In this document: piece by piece, positions 29,001 to 40,800 of the stretch | How the letters are laid out: each line of letters starts with the position of its first letter | Position numbering within the stretch: the first letter of the stretch is position 1 | Source of the DNA: Chrysomallon squamiferum | Lineage: Eukaryota > Mollusca > Gastropoda > Neomphalida > Peltospiridae | Length of the DNA stretch: 64,000 nucleotides | NCBI GenBank assembly: GCA_012295275.1 | Contig: CM022672.1 | Span: 27,400,930 to 27,464,929 of the forward strand | Direction of reading: 5' to 3' | Notes under the pieces: generated by a model | What the model was told of the DNA's origin: nothing | The model's input: only the letters and a program-made list of their open reading frames with translations | The model's database searches: none | Position numbers and translations under genes: made by a program

Positions 29001-32000
29001 AAAAAATAACAAAAATAACAAATACATAAATAATAATAATAAAGCTGGTGCCTATTTTAAAGTTATGGAAATGATATGCTTTTCACAAAGGCACTAGATT
29101 CTGAAGATTAAGCATATAATCACAGCCAGCATAAGCCCATTGTCAGGCTGACTGTAGTTAATTGACACCTGAAGCTGTGAAAATACTGTTTTACGTTGAT
29201 AGGTTTACACATGCAGAGTAATGAGAAATATTTTTATTTCAGCATAAAATCAATAAGTAATTACCATATTTAAAAATAAACAAACTGTGTAACAGTGAAA
29301 GTTAATGTCATTCAGAATGGAAAATAGTTTTTGTAATAATTACATTCATGACATTAATGCAGTCTCTACTGACCTTATATATTAATAATAATCTTTAAAA
29401 ACCAAATAAAATTAAATATATGTTCTATACTGTTTTAAATATATGTATACTGGAGAGAAAAAAAGTTAAAATTTTAATCAGTAAGCTGTGTCAATAGTAT
29501 TTTAAATTATTACTATAAAAAAATATGCACAAACACACACAGATAAATACTTTAAAGAACACTTTTGAGAATATCACCATTAAATAATAAATCATTTATA
29601 AATATAAATGTATACCAAAAGATGTACGCAAATGTATGAAACTTGGAAGGCTGAAAACCTAAACAGTCTAATGCCAATGAAATATTAAATTAGTTTGGAT
29701 CATAAAGGAACAATAATTTATCAGTAATCTATCTCAGTCATATTTAACTGTTAGTATGTATGTGTGTGTGTATGTTGGTGTGTGTGTCTTCTGTTTTTAA
29801 ATGTATATTAATATTTGCAACATTGGTTATTTCATAAACTATGTTCTGTTGGTTAAACCATACTGACTATAAATTCTTTGCCTATGTGTATGTGTGAGAT
29901 CTAAAATATTTTGTGTATGATATTATAAACTTATGCATTCATGTGTTTTCACATTTAGTCATTACTACTTCACAAATTTCCTAATCCCTATTAACAAATG
30001 TTGCATAAGCATGATGGAGTGTGTAAACATGTCCAGAATTCCTTCCTGTTAGCTGCCCTCTGTGCACATTCTGATCTCACACCACTGCTTCTCACTTTCT
30101 ACCCATCTCACAGATACTAAACTCATAATAAATATTTTCATTTAGCCTGTGTTTAAAAATCTGACTTGCTTTAGTATACAGATTAACATTAAACTTCTTT
30201 ATATATATATCTGTGTATACTGTAGTAATTTACAAGATTTATACAGATGTTTTAAAAAAGTATTATTATGAAATTAATGCTTGGTTAGAGAAGTGATGTT
30301 TATTTTTATTTATTTATTTTATTTTATTTTATTTTATTATGCATGCAGTGAAATGAGAAAGTCCTTCCTGTTCAGTGATACCAAACTTATTGTAATTTTA
30401 CTCTTTTTTTTTTAAAGTAATATATTTCAGGTCTTTAAATGTTACCAAATTGAGAACATGCAAATGATTTATCTTTATTTAAACCATTTGTCTTTGAACT
30501 CAGATCTAATTAATCCTTAGATAATCATTCTCAGGTGAAACATTAACATATTCATTGCATTTGAAGTTTTTTTTCAAATGTTTGTGCCTAATATCCATTA
30601 TTTTTTATAATGGTTTGTCTTCAGTTATTAAGAACTGAAATTTCAATCAGGTTTTTTTTTAAAAACTGTTTTGTAACCAAGTTAATATTCATCACGTAAC
30701 ACGAAGGACGGTCTCTGCTGGTGATGGTCTTGTAACACAGTAGTTGTTTCTGGTTTAGGGCGAGTGTGACTCTGACTCTGAGGTGGAGGACACTGAATAC
30801 ACCAGGTGTGCTGCTTACCTGGCTCACTGCTGGGACTATGAGGTGCTTTATGATAGGTAATGTACTTACACGAAAGCTCACAGCAATATTCCTAAATCAG
30901 CACATGGTATTTAAATTTAGGTCTTGTATTTCTTTTTTCAAATTTATAGATACTGTACATATATTTAGTAGAAGCCTCATTATTAAGCATATTAATTAAA
31001 ATGAGTTAATAAATACTGTATGGGATATATATGTGTCATCTATTATTGATCACCATCAGTGTTATGTACATGATTGATGTTAACTTAGGACTTCACCATT
31101 GCTTTAAAGATTGCCAATCCTGTAATATATTATTTTTCCTGTTATTTCTTGTTCCAAACATAAATAACTTTATATTTCATGCAATTTTTGAACACAGTGG
31201 GTCCTCTGTATGTGTCATCAGTGTGTACCATGAAAACACAAATAAGAAAATGAAATGTAAAAAGGAATTAATTCCAGACACGTTGCTCAGTTTCCATTTT
31301 TACTGCACATTACTACATCTTCCTTAATGCTGCTGTTACTTCACTTTCTACTTACACTAGCCAACTTACTACTTTCACCAGACTTAGCCAACATTGTTAA
31401 ATCAAGATAAAGTTGAGCAAAGATCGCAAAACTCAGATAATATCTAAAGACAAATGTATATCAAATGCTCACAGTGCATTTTGTTTTTCATTCATTATTT
31501 TTATAACTTTAATATCAAGTTTGTAACAGCTTATTTTATTTTATTATTTTGTTTCCTAAAACTTTTTATTTCATTGAAAAGATCAACAACCCACAGGTTT
31601 TTTTTTTTATTGCATTCTAGATCATTTAAAAGAAGTCATTTAACAGTTTTATATTTAAGTGATATTTGAGACAGTTAGTCTTACTTGGCTTTTCTATTTC
31701 ATGCCGAATGCAATATATATATATATATATATCAAAGACTATATGCCTTCCTGTCTCTAGAAAAGTAAACAAATAACACTACTTGTAATCATTAAGACAA
31801 GCCTTTCTGCTTCTAAATATTGCCACAACAAAATTACCCTGTACTTGTAATAAAAATTCCATTAAGTATTGTTTAGTGTTCAGTTACTCTTTGATTGCAG
31901 AGTGTGTCAGGAAAATGCCTATTTGATGTCTTGTCTTGAAGCCCGGTCAGAGGAACTCAGAAGAGCCAACTGTCATAAGATGGGTATGTAGTTTTTTTGT

Positions 32001-35000
32001 TGTCTGTTGTTTTTGAAATCTTTTATCTTTGTTATGAAAACACCTTTACCAGTTATTTTAGATTTCTGAGTCTGTCATGAAACAAGTTTGTCACAAAATG
32101 GATAAAAGTTATTTCTTCTAAAAACAAATCATCACTGCAAAGAAGATCTATCTGATTTAGTTACTTATCTTTAGATTTATAAAAAATAAAATGAACAGAT
32201 TGAAAAAATATATATATTTTGACTTCCCAGCTGATTTTTATAGTTTTCATGTATTTGTATACACATCTATTTGTTGCAAGTATTACTATTGAATCATTTT
32301 TAAGAATATGTCTGAAGAGATTGTTTTTTAGTTCAGTGTTTGTTTTCAGCACTGATTCGTGAAAGAGATGAGTTGCTGGCGTTGCTAGACGTACGAGACA
32401 AGATGAAGTACGAGAAGTCAAAGAGTCAGTCCTCGGAAGATGATTATGGAACATACTCATGTGCAGAGGTTTGTCGTCTTACTTTGGTACAGCTTTGAAT
32501 AATTAAATGAACACTGTTACTCAGTCTTAACAAACATACTAAGCTGAATTGGCTTAATCTTCCAAAACAACACTGTATTTACTTTGTGTCCACATTTTGT
32601 GTAAAAAAAAAAAAATATATTATTTATTTATTTTCTATTTATTATACTGGCTTAATTATATTATAATTTTGTTTTTATTTATCATATTGGCTTAATTATA
32701 ATTTTTTTTTTATTTCTGATGTCATGTCATTTGTATGTTAGATAAACATAAAATTATTCTAAAAAAAAAAAAAATCTTAGATCTGGCATGTTTGTTTTTT
32801 TGTTATACTTTATTATCAACAAACATGGTGTCTAGTAATAAATGCAATAATAAATTGAAAATATTCAAATATATCAGTATAAACACTATTTAATTATATA
32901 CACTTCAAATGACAACATTTTTGATAATTAAAAGGAAAGTAAATATCTTTGTCGTACATTAAACTGTCAAATAGGCTAGTAAATTCCAGTTTTGAGCTAT
33001 TTTTCAATGGTTTATCTTACAATTTAATTTTTTCTTTTTATTATTATTTCTTTCTCATTGTATAACAATCCTTTATAATATTTTATCTTTTTGTCTGTGT
33101 TTTCGCAGTGGAAAAAATAATCTTTTCCACAGAAATACAAACCAAAACAGAAATGACTTGTGGGAGAAATGTGTATTTTACAGTAGGTTAATATATACTT
33201 TTTTGAAATTTGTAGCTGGCTGTGTTAGGAGCGTGCCAGTGTCGGATGTCAAATCCTGAACCCTGTCGATGTGCACATGCTGCTGCAAACTTGAGAAAGG
33301 AGGTTGCTAGGCAACGAGATGAGGTATGTTATCGGTTGCATAACTGAACCAAAGTATCTTACATGGGTTTGACATTGTCATTTAACTTAATTATTCTGTT
33401 ACTTTATTAAAATACATTTTCAAAAATGATCATATTTGATGAAATATAAAATATTTAATCTAAGGATGTTGCTAGGCAACGGGATGTTACATCTTATGGG
33501 TTCCATAATTGAACCAAGGTATCTGTCACAAATTTGCCAATTATTAGTCTCAGTTACTTTATTAAAGAATATTTTCAAAAGAGATCAAATACTGAATGCT
33601 TAATCTGAAATAATCAGTAGTAAAATATAAATTTTAAGTCAGAGAATCTGAGGTTGATACAGAAGTGATTGTTTTGTATTTGAGATTGAACTGTACAAAC
33701 ACCGACGTGATGAGGCCTACATGACTGTGGATGCCTACAGAAAGGCGTTTGAAGAACAACTCCAAAAGAGCAAAACTTTGACCCTCAAGTTTGCCGAGCT
33801 TGCCGTTCCAGGCTCTTCGAAAGCTGTGAAAGCAAAGGCAGCCATTAAGTGGCTTATCAGTGTTCTTAATGATGGTAGGTTTCATTCACCATTCATCGTA
33901 TTACAAAGTTAAAACAAAAAAGAGAGAATCCATATTTTGTTTCATAAAGGTAAAATTATTAAGTGACATATCATTTGTAAGTAAAAAGTACAGAACTAGA
34001 GGTATATATTTAAATGACTGGTAAAGATAATTAAATTTAATGTTTATTAATATTATTATTACTTAAACTGCTACTGTTTATTTGTATTGGTAATAACTAT
34101 TTCATTTGTGTTTTTTTTGTTTTTTTCAGATGATTTAAATGATCCTGTGAATCAGAAAGTTAATGAGAAAACCACTCTGAATGGTCCGTTTCCAAAAGAA
34201 CTGAACGTTAAGTCAAGCAACGGACCAATGAGTCCACAAGATCTGGTCACACTATTAACCGAAATGGTAAAAATGTGTTTTGGTAAAATGACCAATCTTT
34301 TTAAATAATTAAAAAAATGAATGGATGAGTTATCTTTCTTTCTTTTTTAATGGTAAAAATGTGTTTTGGTAAAATGACCAATCTTTAAATAATTTTAAAA
34401 ATGAATGGATGAGTTATCTTTCTTTCTTTAGTTAATGGTAAAAATGTGTTTTGGTAAAATGACATATCTTTTTAAATAATTTAAAAAATGAATGGATGAG
34501 TTATCTTTCTTTCTTTTTTTTCTCAACCTTCTTTCTTTTTCTTTTTCTTTCTTTCTCAATTTCTTTTTTGACTGTTTACTCTTATAGGTCAGAAATAGGA
34601 TGTTTGTTTAATATTGGTATGTGAAATACAGAGCCTATTGCTGTCATAGCATCTTTAATACTACTTAACAGAAAATCATATAACACAATTATTATCTTGT
34701 TACAGTAAAACCAGATATTTGTTATAGAATAATGCGTATCTAGTGTAAAAATTTAAAAATAAATATAAATAAGTAAAGAAGTGTTTAGTAAGTAAATCAA
34801 TCAATCAATAAAACCACATATAAGCAATAAATATTGTGTCCTTTTGATAGATCCATCCAGTAAAGCTCAAATCTTTGTTCAGATTGAGTAATAGTGTTCA
34901 TTTAACTACTCAAAGCTGTTTATATATTTGCCAGAATGAGAACACAGACTGTTATGAGTTACAAACCTCTGTACAGGTTTGTTCCATAATCTTCTTCAAA

Positions 35001-35356
35001 TGACTTTTATGCCTCTCATATTTCATCTTTTGTGTTAATATAACCACATTTATAATAATGTACACACTTTGGTTTCTCAGTTTATGGTAATGAATTGCAG
35101 TTGTAATAACACAGAAAAATAATATCAGTATTTGTGACATAACTAAGTAAATAAGATTCGGTAAGAATGTGTTTCTTAATAATTCATTATTAACACTGAT
35201 AATATTTACATTTCTGTGTGTAATTTGTTCCTTTTTCAGCTTCATGAAAAGTCGGAAGCCCTTGCCCACCAGAAGTTGGCAGCGCAGGTTCTGGCCAGTA
35301 AACTCCATGCTGCTGAAACTAAACTTGCAGCCAAAGGTGATGAAGTTTTCACTTAA
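23724..35356 (+). CDS. CCDC125: Coiled-coil domain-containing protein 125, 11-exon model with alternative exon 5
   Basis: Cytoplasmic coiled-coil protein; the human one (Kenae) is linked to cell-migration control. Exons: 23724-24213, 25271-25335, 25768-25854, 26103-26174, 27855-27940 (5A) or 30759-30856 (5B), 31901-31983, 32350-32468, 33216-33323, 33685-33874, 34130-34266, 35240-35356. With 5A this makes 517 aa, close to human (about 511). Family marks: GDLGLGEGLKPGG near residue 23; the coiled coil of exons 2-7 (about residues 164-330); ALIRERDELLALLDVRDKM; LAVLGACQCRMSNPEPCRCA in exon 8; EAYMTVDAYRKAFEEQL in exon 9; SEALAHQKLAAQVLASKL in exon 11. The C-terminus is uncertain: the stop at 35354 is reached by reading past a possible donor (AAAG/gtgatg, about 35336), and the human protein has a longer tail that I could not find. 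Confidence 0.9.
24452..24514. repeat. (AC)n microsatellite in CCDC125 intron 1
   Basis: About 31 uninterrupted AC units. Confidence 0.95.
27855..27940 (+). other. CCDC125: CCDC125 exon 5A (coiled-coil version)
   Basis: 86 nt, acceptor tattgtag and donor gtaaac, entering in phase 0 and leaving in phase 2. It codes for a heptad-like EVNQLQFELDY start and ends TWAVRFDR, aligning with the human segment that ends in YDR. It is therefore the ancestral-type exon. The partner alternative is at 30759-30856. Confidence 0.85.
30759..30856 (+). other. CCDC125: CCDC125 exon 5B (acidic, Cys-containing alternative)
   Basis: 98 nt, acceptor tctggtttag and donor gtaatg, with the same phases as exon 5A (0 in, 2 out). 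It codes for an acidic start (GECDSDSEVEDTEY), then three further aromatic/Cys-containing turns, and ends EVLYDR, so the splice junction recreates the same [FY]DR-V sequence with exon 6. If it were added after 5A, the frame would shift and hit a TGA in exon 6. It is therefore either a replacement for 5A or a poison exon. No transcript evidence is available to me. Confidence 0.7.
33296..33620. repeat. Diverged tandem duplication of the exon 8 end and intron 8 start (CCDC125)
   Basis: The stretch from the last ~25 bases of exon 8 through about 140 bases of intron 8 is repeated with a period near 165 bases. Shared landmarks are gttgctaggcaacg (33303 and 33468), the block containing gaaccaa and gtatct (near 33348 and 33512), and ttactttattaaa (near 33401 and 33555). 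The second copy has lost the donor: gatgag/gtatgt is replaced by gggatgttac. Confidence 0.8.
34262..34522. repeat. Three tandem ~86-bp copies spanning the exon 10 donor (CCDC125)
   Basis: A unit starting aatggtaaaaatgtgttttg is present three times, with the GGT at 34266, 34352 and 34437 (spacing 86 and 85). Each copy ends in a ctttctttc tract. The first copy contains the real donor after the last codon of exon 10 (Met). Copies 2 and 3 carry the same AATG/gtaaaa donor-like sequence inside the intron. Confidence 0.9.
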
Positions 35357-35550
35357 ACAACTCAATCTCATACACTAGTTTTCACGATGGAAGATTTGTC
35401 TTCTATGCAGGATTTTCAAAGTCATTTACCCTTGTTGTTGTTGTGGGTTTTTTCCCTTGGGGGGGGATTATTGATATTTTTCCCATTGGGTTTTACTTTT
35501 ATATTTTTATTGATATTTTATTTTTATTTTTTTTAAGCATTATTTTGTTT

Positions 35551-35670
35551 CTTTTGAAAATCTTTCATTTGTTGTCAGTCTTTATTTTATTTTTTTTACT
35601 TTTTTTTTTACTTTTGAAAATCTTTCATTTGTTGTCAGTCTTTATTTTATTTTTTTTACTTTTTTTTTTT
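35551..35670. repeat. Exact-looking 60-bp tandem duplication
   Basis: Bases 35551-35610 and 35611-35670 differ only in the T-rich end. Each starts cttttgaaaatctttcattt. It lies in the T-rich sequence just after the CCDC125 stop. Confidence 0.9.
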
Positions 35671-36087
35671 ACTTATTATTAATATTATTATTTAGTTGTT
35701 ATTTTATTAGAAATAGTTAAATTATTGGGAATGTTTTTACTTTCTTACCTTTTTTTTCTTTTGTTTTTTTTATCTTTTTGGGATTCACTTACGGCATTTC
35801 GAATATTGCCATCTTCACTGTTACTTAGTTCACAAAGTGAATTTGATACTGGTGATTATGATTATTCATACTGTTAATTTATTTTTCAGTGTTATTTTAA
35901 TCTTTTATGTTTATATTGTTTCTTTATCGCACTTTCTCTTTGTAATTCTCACTACTTTGAGAATATTGTTAGCATAAGCAAACAAATAAAAATATTAAAA
36001 AGATTTAAAATATTTGTAAAAAAAAATAAAAAATGAGGATAAAATCTGCAATATATATATATATATATAATTATTTCATAAACAGTT

Positions 36088-36124
<37 letters not shown>

Positions 36125-37119
36125 TGTTTATAAAATAATTTAAACTACATTGCACTTCAATTTAGTTTCTGTCTCCATAAACAATTGGTTCTTTTTAAAT
36201 GTTTTTGTTATACCCTGTTTTTGAAATTTAGATTTTGTACAATTTTTTTATAATATAATAAAAACAAATGTGCTGAAAAGTCCAGAAATAAATTGTATTT
36301 GTTAAAAATTTAACTGTTTTGCTTTTGGTAAATGTAGAAAATTAAAAGTACTATTAATGGAAACTGGTTGTTATGGAAAAGCAAAATGTATTAACTGTTG
36401 TTAATGATAAATTCATTCTTAAAATTAGTTTAACTTTTTCAGGGTTTAAAACAAGTTAAACTCTTTGTCTTTAGGGGATTAAATTAATTTTCTCTTGCTG
36501 TCATCAGATGTCATAAACTTTCAAGGTTTTGTTAAACTAAGATTTTTTTTTTTTCAACATAGACTAAACTTAAATGATTAAATTATTTTACTTTTTTTTT
36601 TTTTTTTTAATTAATAAATGGTGAATAAAAAGAGCCAAATTAAAACACTGAAAATCTAGTAAAATAAATTTTTAATAAATTAATTGTTCAGAAAAGAATG
36701 CTTGCATATCAACTTACAGTCCACATGGTTGTTGTCAATACCGTAAACACTTTTTATTTATTTTTATTTTTATTTTTTCTGTGATTTATTTATTTACTTA
36801 TTTTTTATTGAAAACTATTTATACTCATTAACATAATCCATATAGAAGTTAAGAATTGAGAAACGAAGTATTTTTATATGTATTTACTTTTTGTAACATC
36901 CATTAATCAGTATTTGTGTCATTGTGCCTTTAAGTATACATATGTCATGTATGTCCTAGTAGGGAACCTGAAACCACCTGATCATTTAAACATACTGGAA
37001 TATTTGATACATCTGAACATTATGATTAAATGTAAAAAAGTTAGAAGCAGATGGATAACATATTAAAAATTTTGATGTGTTTTGTTTTTAGAAAAGAAGG
37101 TAACTTTAAAGTTATTGTT

Positions 37120-37120
<1 letters not shown>

Positions 37121-37175
<55 letters not shown>

Positions 37176-37213
37176 TTATTATTATTATTATTATTATTAT
37201 CATCATCATTATT
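37121..37213. repeat. (CTA)n then (TTA)n compound microsatellite
   Basis: About 18 CTA units pass into TTA units and three CAT units. The poly-Tyr open frame here is an artefact. Confidence 0.9.
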
Positions 37214-40200
37214 TTCGAGGTGCTAGTCTAAGCATTTATGTATTATAAAAATTTATTTATTTATGAAAATCAACATTTTTTTTTTTCTTCTTATGTAAAA
37301 ATCACTGTTTTCTCTCTTAATATAATCTGATCATAGTTATATAAATAATTTCCATAGGAATTAAAGAGGAATAATTACAGTTCTAGTATTTGTATAATCT
37401 TAGTGCATGTTTTTAATAATTTTGATTACTTCACTTTCATTTTTATTAATCATTATGTGTATTCTATTTTCATGTCTCTTTGATATAGAACAAAATATTG
37501 TTTATTTGTACCTCTGGTTTTGGGGGTTGGGGATTATTTCATAAATTTGGTATAGCTCCTTCTGCATATAGTAAATGAAACAAAATTTGCAGTGTGCCTC
37601 ACTTCATGTAATTAATGTCTCAGAGAAACATTATAATTAAAAATTAATGTGCCCTGTTTAATATATAAAACAACCAAATAATGGAATTCTTACTATCACT
37701 TATATGTTTTAAATTCGCACAAGGTCACAGAAATAAAAAGAATTTTGTTTTTGTTAAGTGGGATAATTATGTTTAATTTCCCAAACTTTTTGTATTAGCA
37801 ATTTTTATTTTGTTGTTTATTTTTTGTAAGAGGTGTTACAATATTAAATACCTACACGTTGTTTAGATTGTATAGTCTACATACAGTGGGAAATTTGTTC
37901 AGATTTGTATGCATATTTTTATTTAAATTTTTTATTTCATTAATATCCTTATTTTATATTTGTTTGTATTACAGAACAACTAAGCATTTTTAGTAAATAT
38001 TTTTCTTTAATTTTAAATTACTAATAATTCAAAGATTTCAACAAAAAAAAATTATTTATTTAACAGAACCAAAAATGGAATTATTTCTGAGAGGAATATT
38101 TATTATCAAGTAACTGTTTATAAAATGTTTTGGCCCTTTTTTTTTTTATTAAGAAGCAGTTGAGCTGTAGTAACTGTTTCTATTGTTACAATTAGAAAGT
38201 TTATGTTTTACCTTGTTTTTATTAAAACAGCTCAGACAATGTTTAATTTTTTTTTTAATTTAGTTATTTGTTGTTGTTTTGTTTGTCAGAAAGGTATGTG
38301 TCTGTAACTTTAACCAAATATTTTTAATATTATTTATTTAATAATAATAATAATGATAATAAAGTATTTATGACTAAATCATATTGGACATATCATTACC
38401 CTAATTAATAACCTATAATATATTGAATTGTAATATAAAGGAGATTAACTGCATTAAAATGTGTATATATATATATATATATATTTTTTTTTTAGAAAAA
38501 CCAATTTAAAAATTAAAACATATCTATATATGTGCCAAGCTTTTGAAAAAATAATCCAATATATAATTTTTACATTTGATCATGGATCTTAATGAAATCC
38601 AGAATGGTATTTGTTCTCTAATCTGTTAATCTTTACACTAATTACAGTTTAATGATGCTAGCTGTTTATGTTTACACCTGTGAAAATCTAACACAGTTCT
38701 GTCAGTATTACTTGTTGAAGAAATAATTTTGTTATAGCTTATTTCATATTATATTTGTTGCCTATTTTTTAAAAATGTAAATTAAAAATATAAATATATT
38801 AAGCAAAATGAGTGCAATTTTACAAGATACAGACATTACAAAATATTCTTTGACTAAGGCAACATATTAAATGCCTGTCTTCCATGTTTATTTTTGATAA
38901 CATAATGTCAGAATTTTGTTGTTTTCAGTCCCGAACAATATTTCATTTAGTGGTGTAATATCATCAGTCATCAAAATAATTATTTTATTGCTATTTCAGT
39001 AATTCAGTCATGAATATACAAGTGCCTTACTTTGCTAATGGAATTTACTATCTCTGCTTAATATTATTTTATTAAGAATATGTTTACTGTTAAATATTTA
39101 TTTCCCTTTGCATTTACCTACTGTAATGAACACAGCTCTGTTTTAGAGGAACGTTTTGTTAACTAATCAACCTTAGAATCCGGTTTTTTATTTATTTCTT
39201 GTTATCATAGTCTTCCCTCTTAGATATCTTTGAAAATTCATTTATTCTGTTAGAGTTTCAAAATGAAAGTGAGATTTCAACATAAGTTTGAAATATTTTC
39301 ATACCATTAATGAAAAGTTTATAGTTTTTGTATTCTATATCAGTATTATTACATGTGCAAAGTAAAAATTAACATTTAACAATGATTTCAAAATATTAAG
39401 TTGCATGACTCAAATATAAATATCTGTAACAGTGTTATTCTGTAAATGGTTTTGTTATTGTTATAAATGTAATCTGCATTTTTTGTTATAACTGGAATGT
39501 TTGAATTTAAAGAATTAGAAACAGGACCACTTTTTTGTGTCTCCTCTAAAACCACAAAGTATCGAAGCAGACTGTACAACCTTACTGTAAAGATTTTCAT
39601 TCTTTTTTTTCCTGTTCATATCTACTTAATTGTTTTTATTTTAATGTTGTTGAAAAGGCCATACATGCGCCTGTTGTTTTTCTTTTGTTCTTCTGTTTAG
39701 ATAGAAACAATTAATTAGAAAATAGGTGGCATTTTACATAAGCAAATATATAAATATTCTTGATGGAACACAGTTTATTGTATTTTATTATTTTTGGGAT
39801 GGTTTAAGAGAATAAAATTTATTTTAAAATATTCGTTTTTAATTGTTTTGTTTAATAATTCATCCTTTGATTCTTGTGTACAAGTGAGAGTGAGAGAAAG
39901 CGATGCTTGATTATTCATTCTCGATGCCTTTATTTTACACATAAGGAAGGTAATTCTTTTAAAATGTTTTAAAGGTTGCTTCCCTTCATTTAGTAACGAT
40001 ATTTGGAAAAAAAGATATTAAACGGCATTTTTAAAGTGTTTTGTCTTAATATTAAAGAAAAAGATTGGTTCATAATGATTAAAAAACGTTAATCAATATT
40101 AAAATTAATGATAATAATAATACAAATTTATATTATTATTATTATTAATTATAATATTAATTAACACATTACTCAGTATAAGCTGGTTCACAAGTTTGGT

Positions 40201-40570
40201 TTTATGCCAACAGTTACGGCTTTGTGGAAGTGAGGTTTGCTGTTAATATTTTGCGATTTAGATACATAAATATACACACATAAAACATAAATCTCAGTGT
40301 AGGTAATTTATTACAAACTTTATAATAAGTAAAAAGTTATTTTAAAACAAGTTACAACACGAAGGTCCAAAATCTTCGTACATTTATAAATTACGCATTA
40401 TTACCTATTCATTACAACTTGATACATAATATAACTTACTTAACGAAGATAAATCCCACATAACGTTATTTAATACATCATGATATTACAATGCTAAAAG
40501 AATTGATGGATTAAACGTAAATTGTAACAAGCTATTCTGTAAAAAGCTAACAACAGTCAGGTATAGTAAT

Positions 40571-40800
40571 ATGGCAGAAACCGGGATCGTCTGCTCTAGA
40601 CGGGTAAGACTGAGTATATATGAAAAATGAAACAGTCTTTCAGACACGCGACTGGTTCTAGCGGAAAAGCCGATACCGGGATAGGCCCCAATTCCTGCAA
40701 GTGTTAATGTACAACTCTAGTTAGAATTATAAATAAAAACTCTCAAAGTAAACCAAAAAATGTAACATTAGATTATCTGGGGCGGACCCAGCTTTTCTGA
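40571..40800. other. GC-richer island with consecutive hairpins, unidentified
   Basis: In AT-rich surroundings this stretch holds several short inverted repeats: CGTCT/AGACG (40588-40602), AAGACTG/CAGTCTT (40606-40639) and CTGGG/CCCAG (40777-40791). The word ccggga occurs at 40581 and again near 40675. An ATG at 40571 opens eleven codons before a good donor (gtaagac), but no continuing exon is found. It could be an old mobile-element fragment, a structured RNA or chance. I cannot name a family. Confidence 0.3.

Noticed and set aside
27855-30856. Using exons 5A and 5B in one CCDC125 transcript
   Set aside because: The frame shifts at the junction and a TGA follows in exon 6, so this cannot make the full protein.
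39497-39600. Possible diverged last exon of CCDC125 with Ser/Lys/Arg-rich residues
   Set aside because: Similarity to the human tail is too weak, and no donor/acceptor pairing was established.
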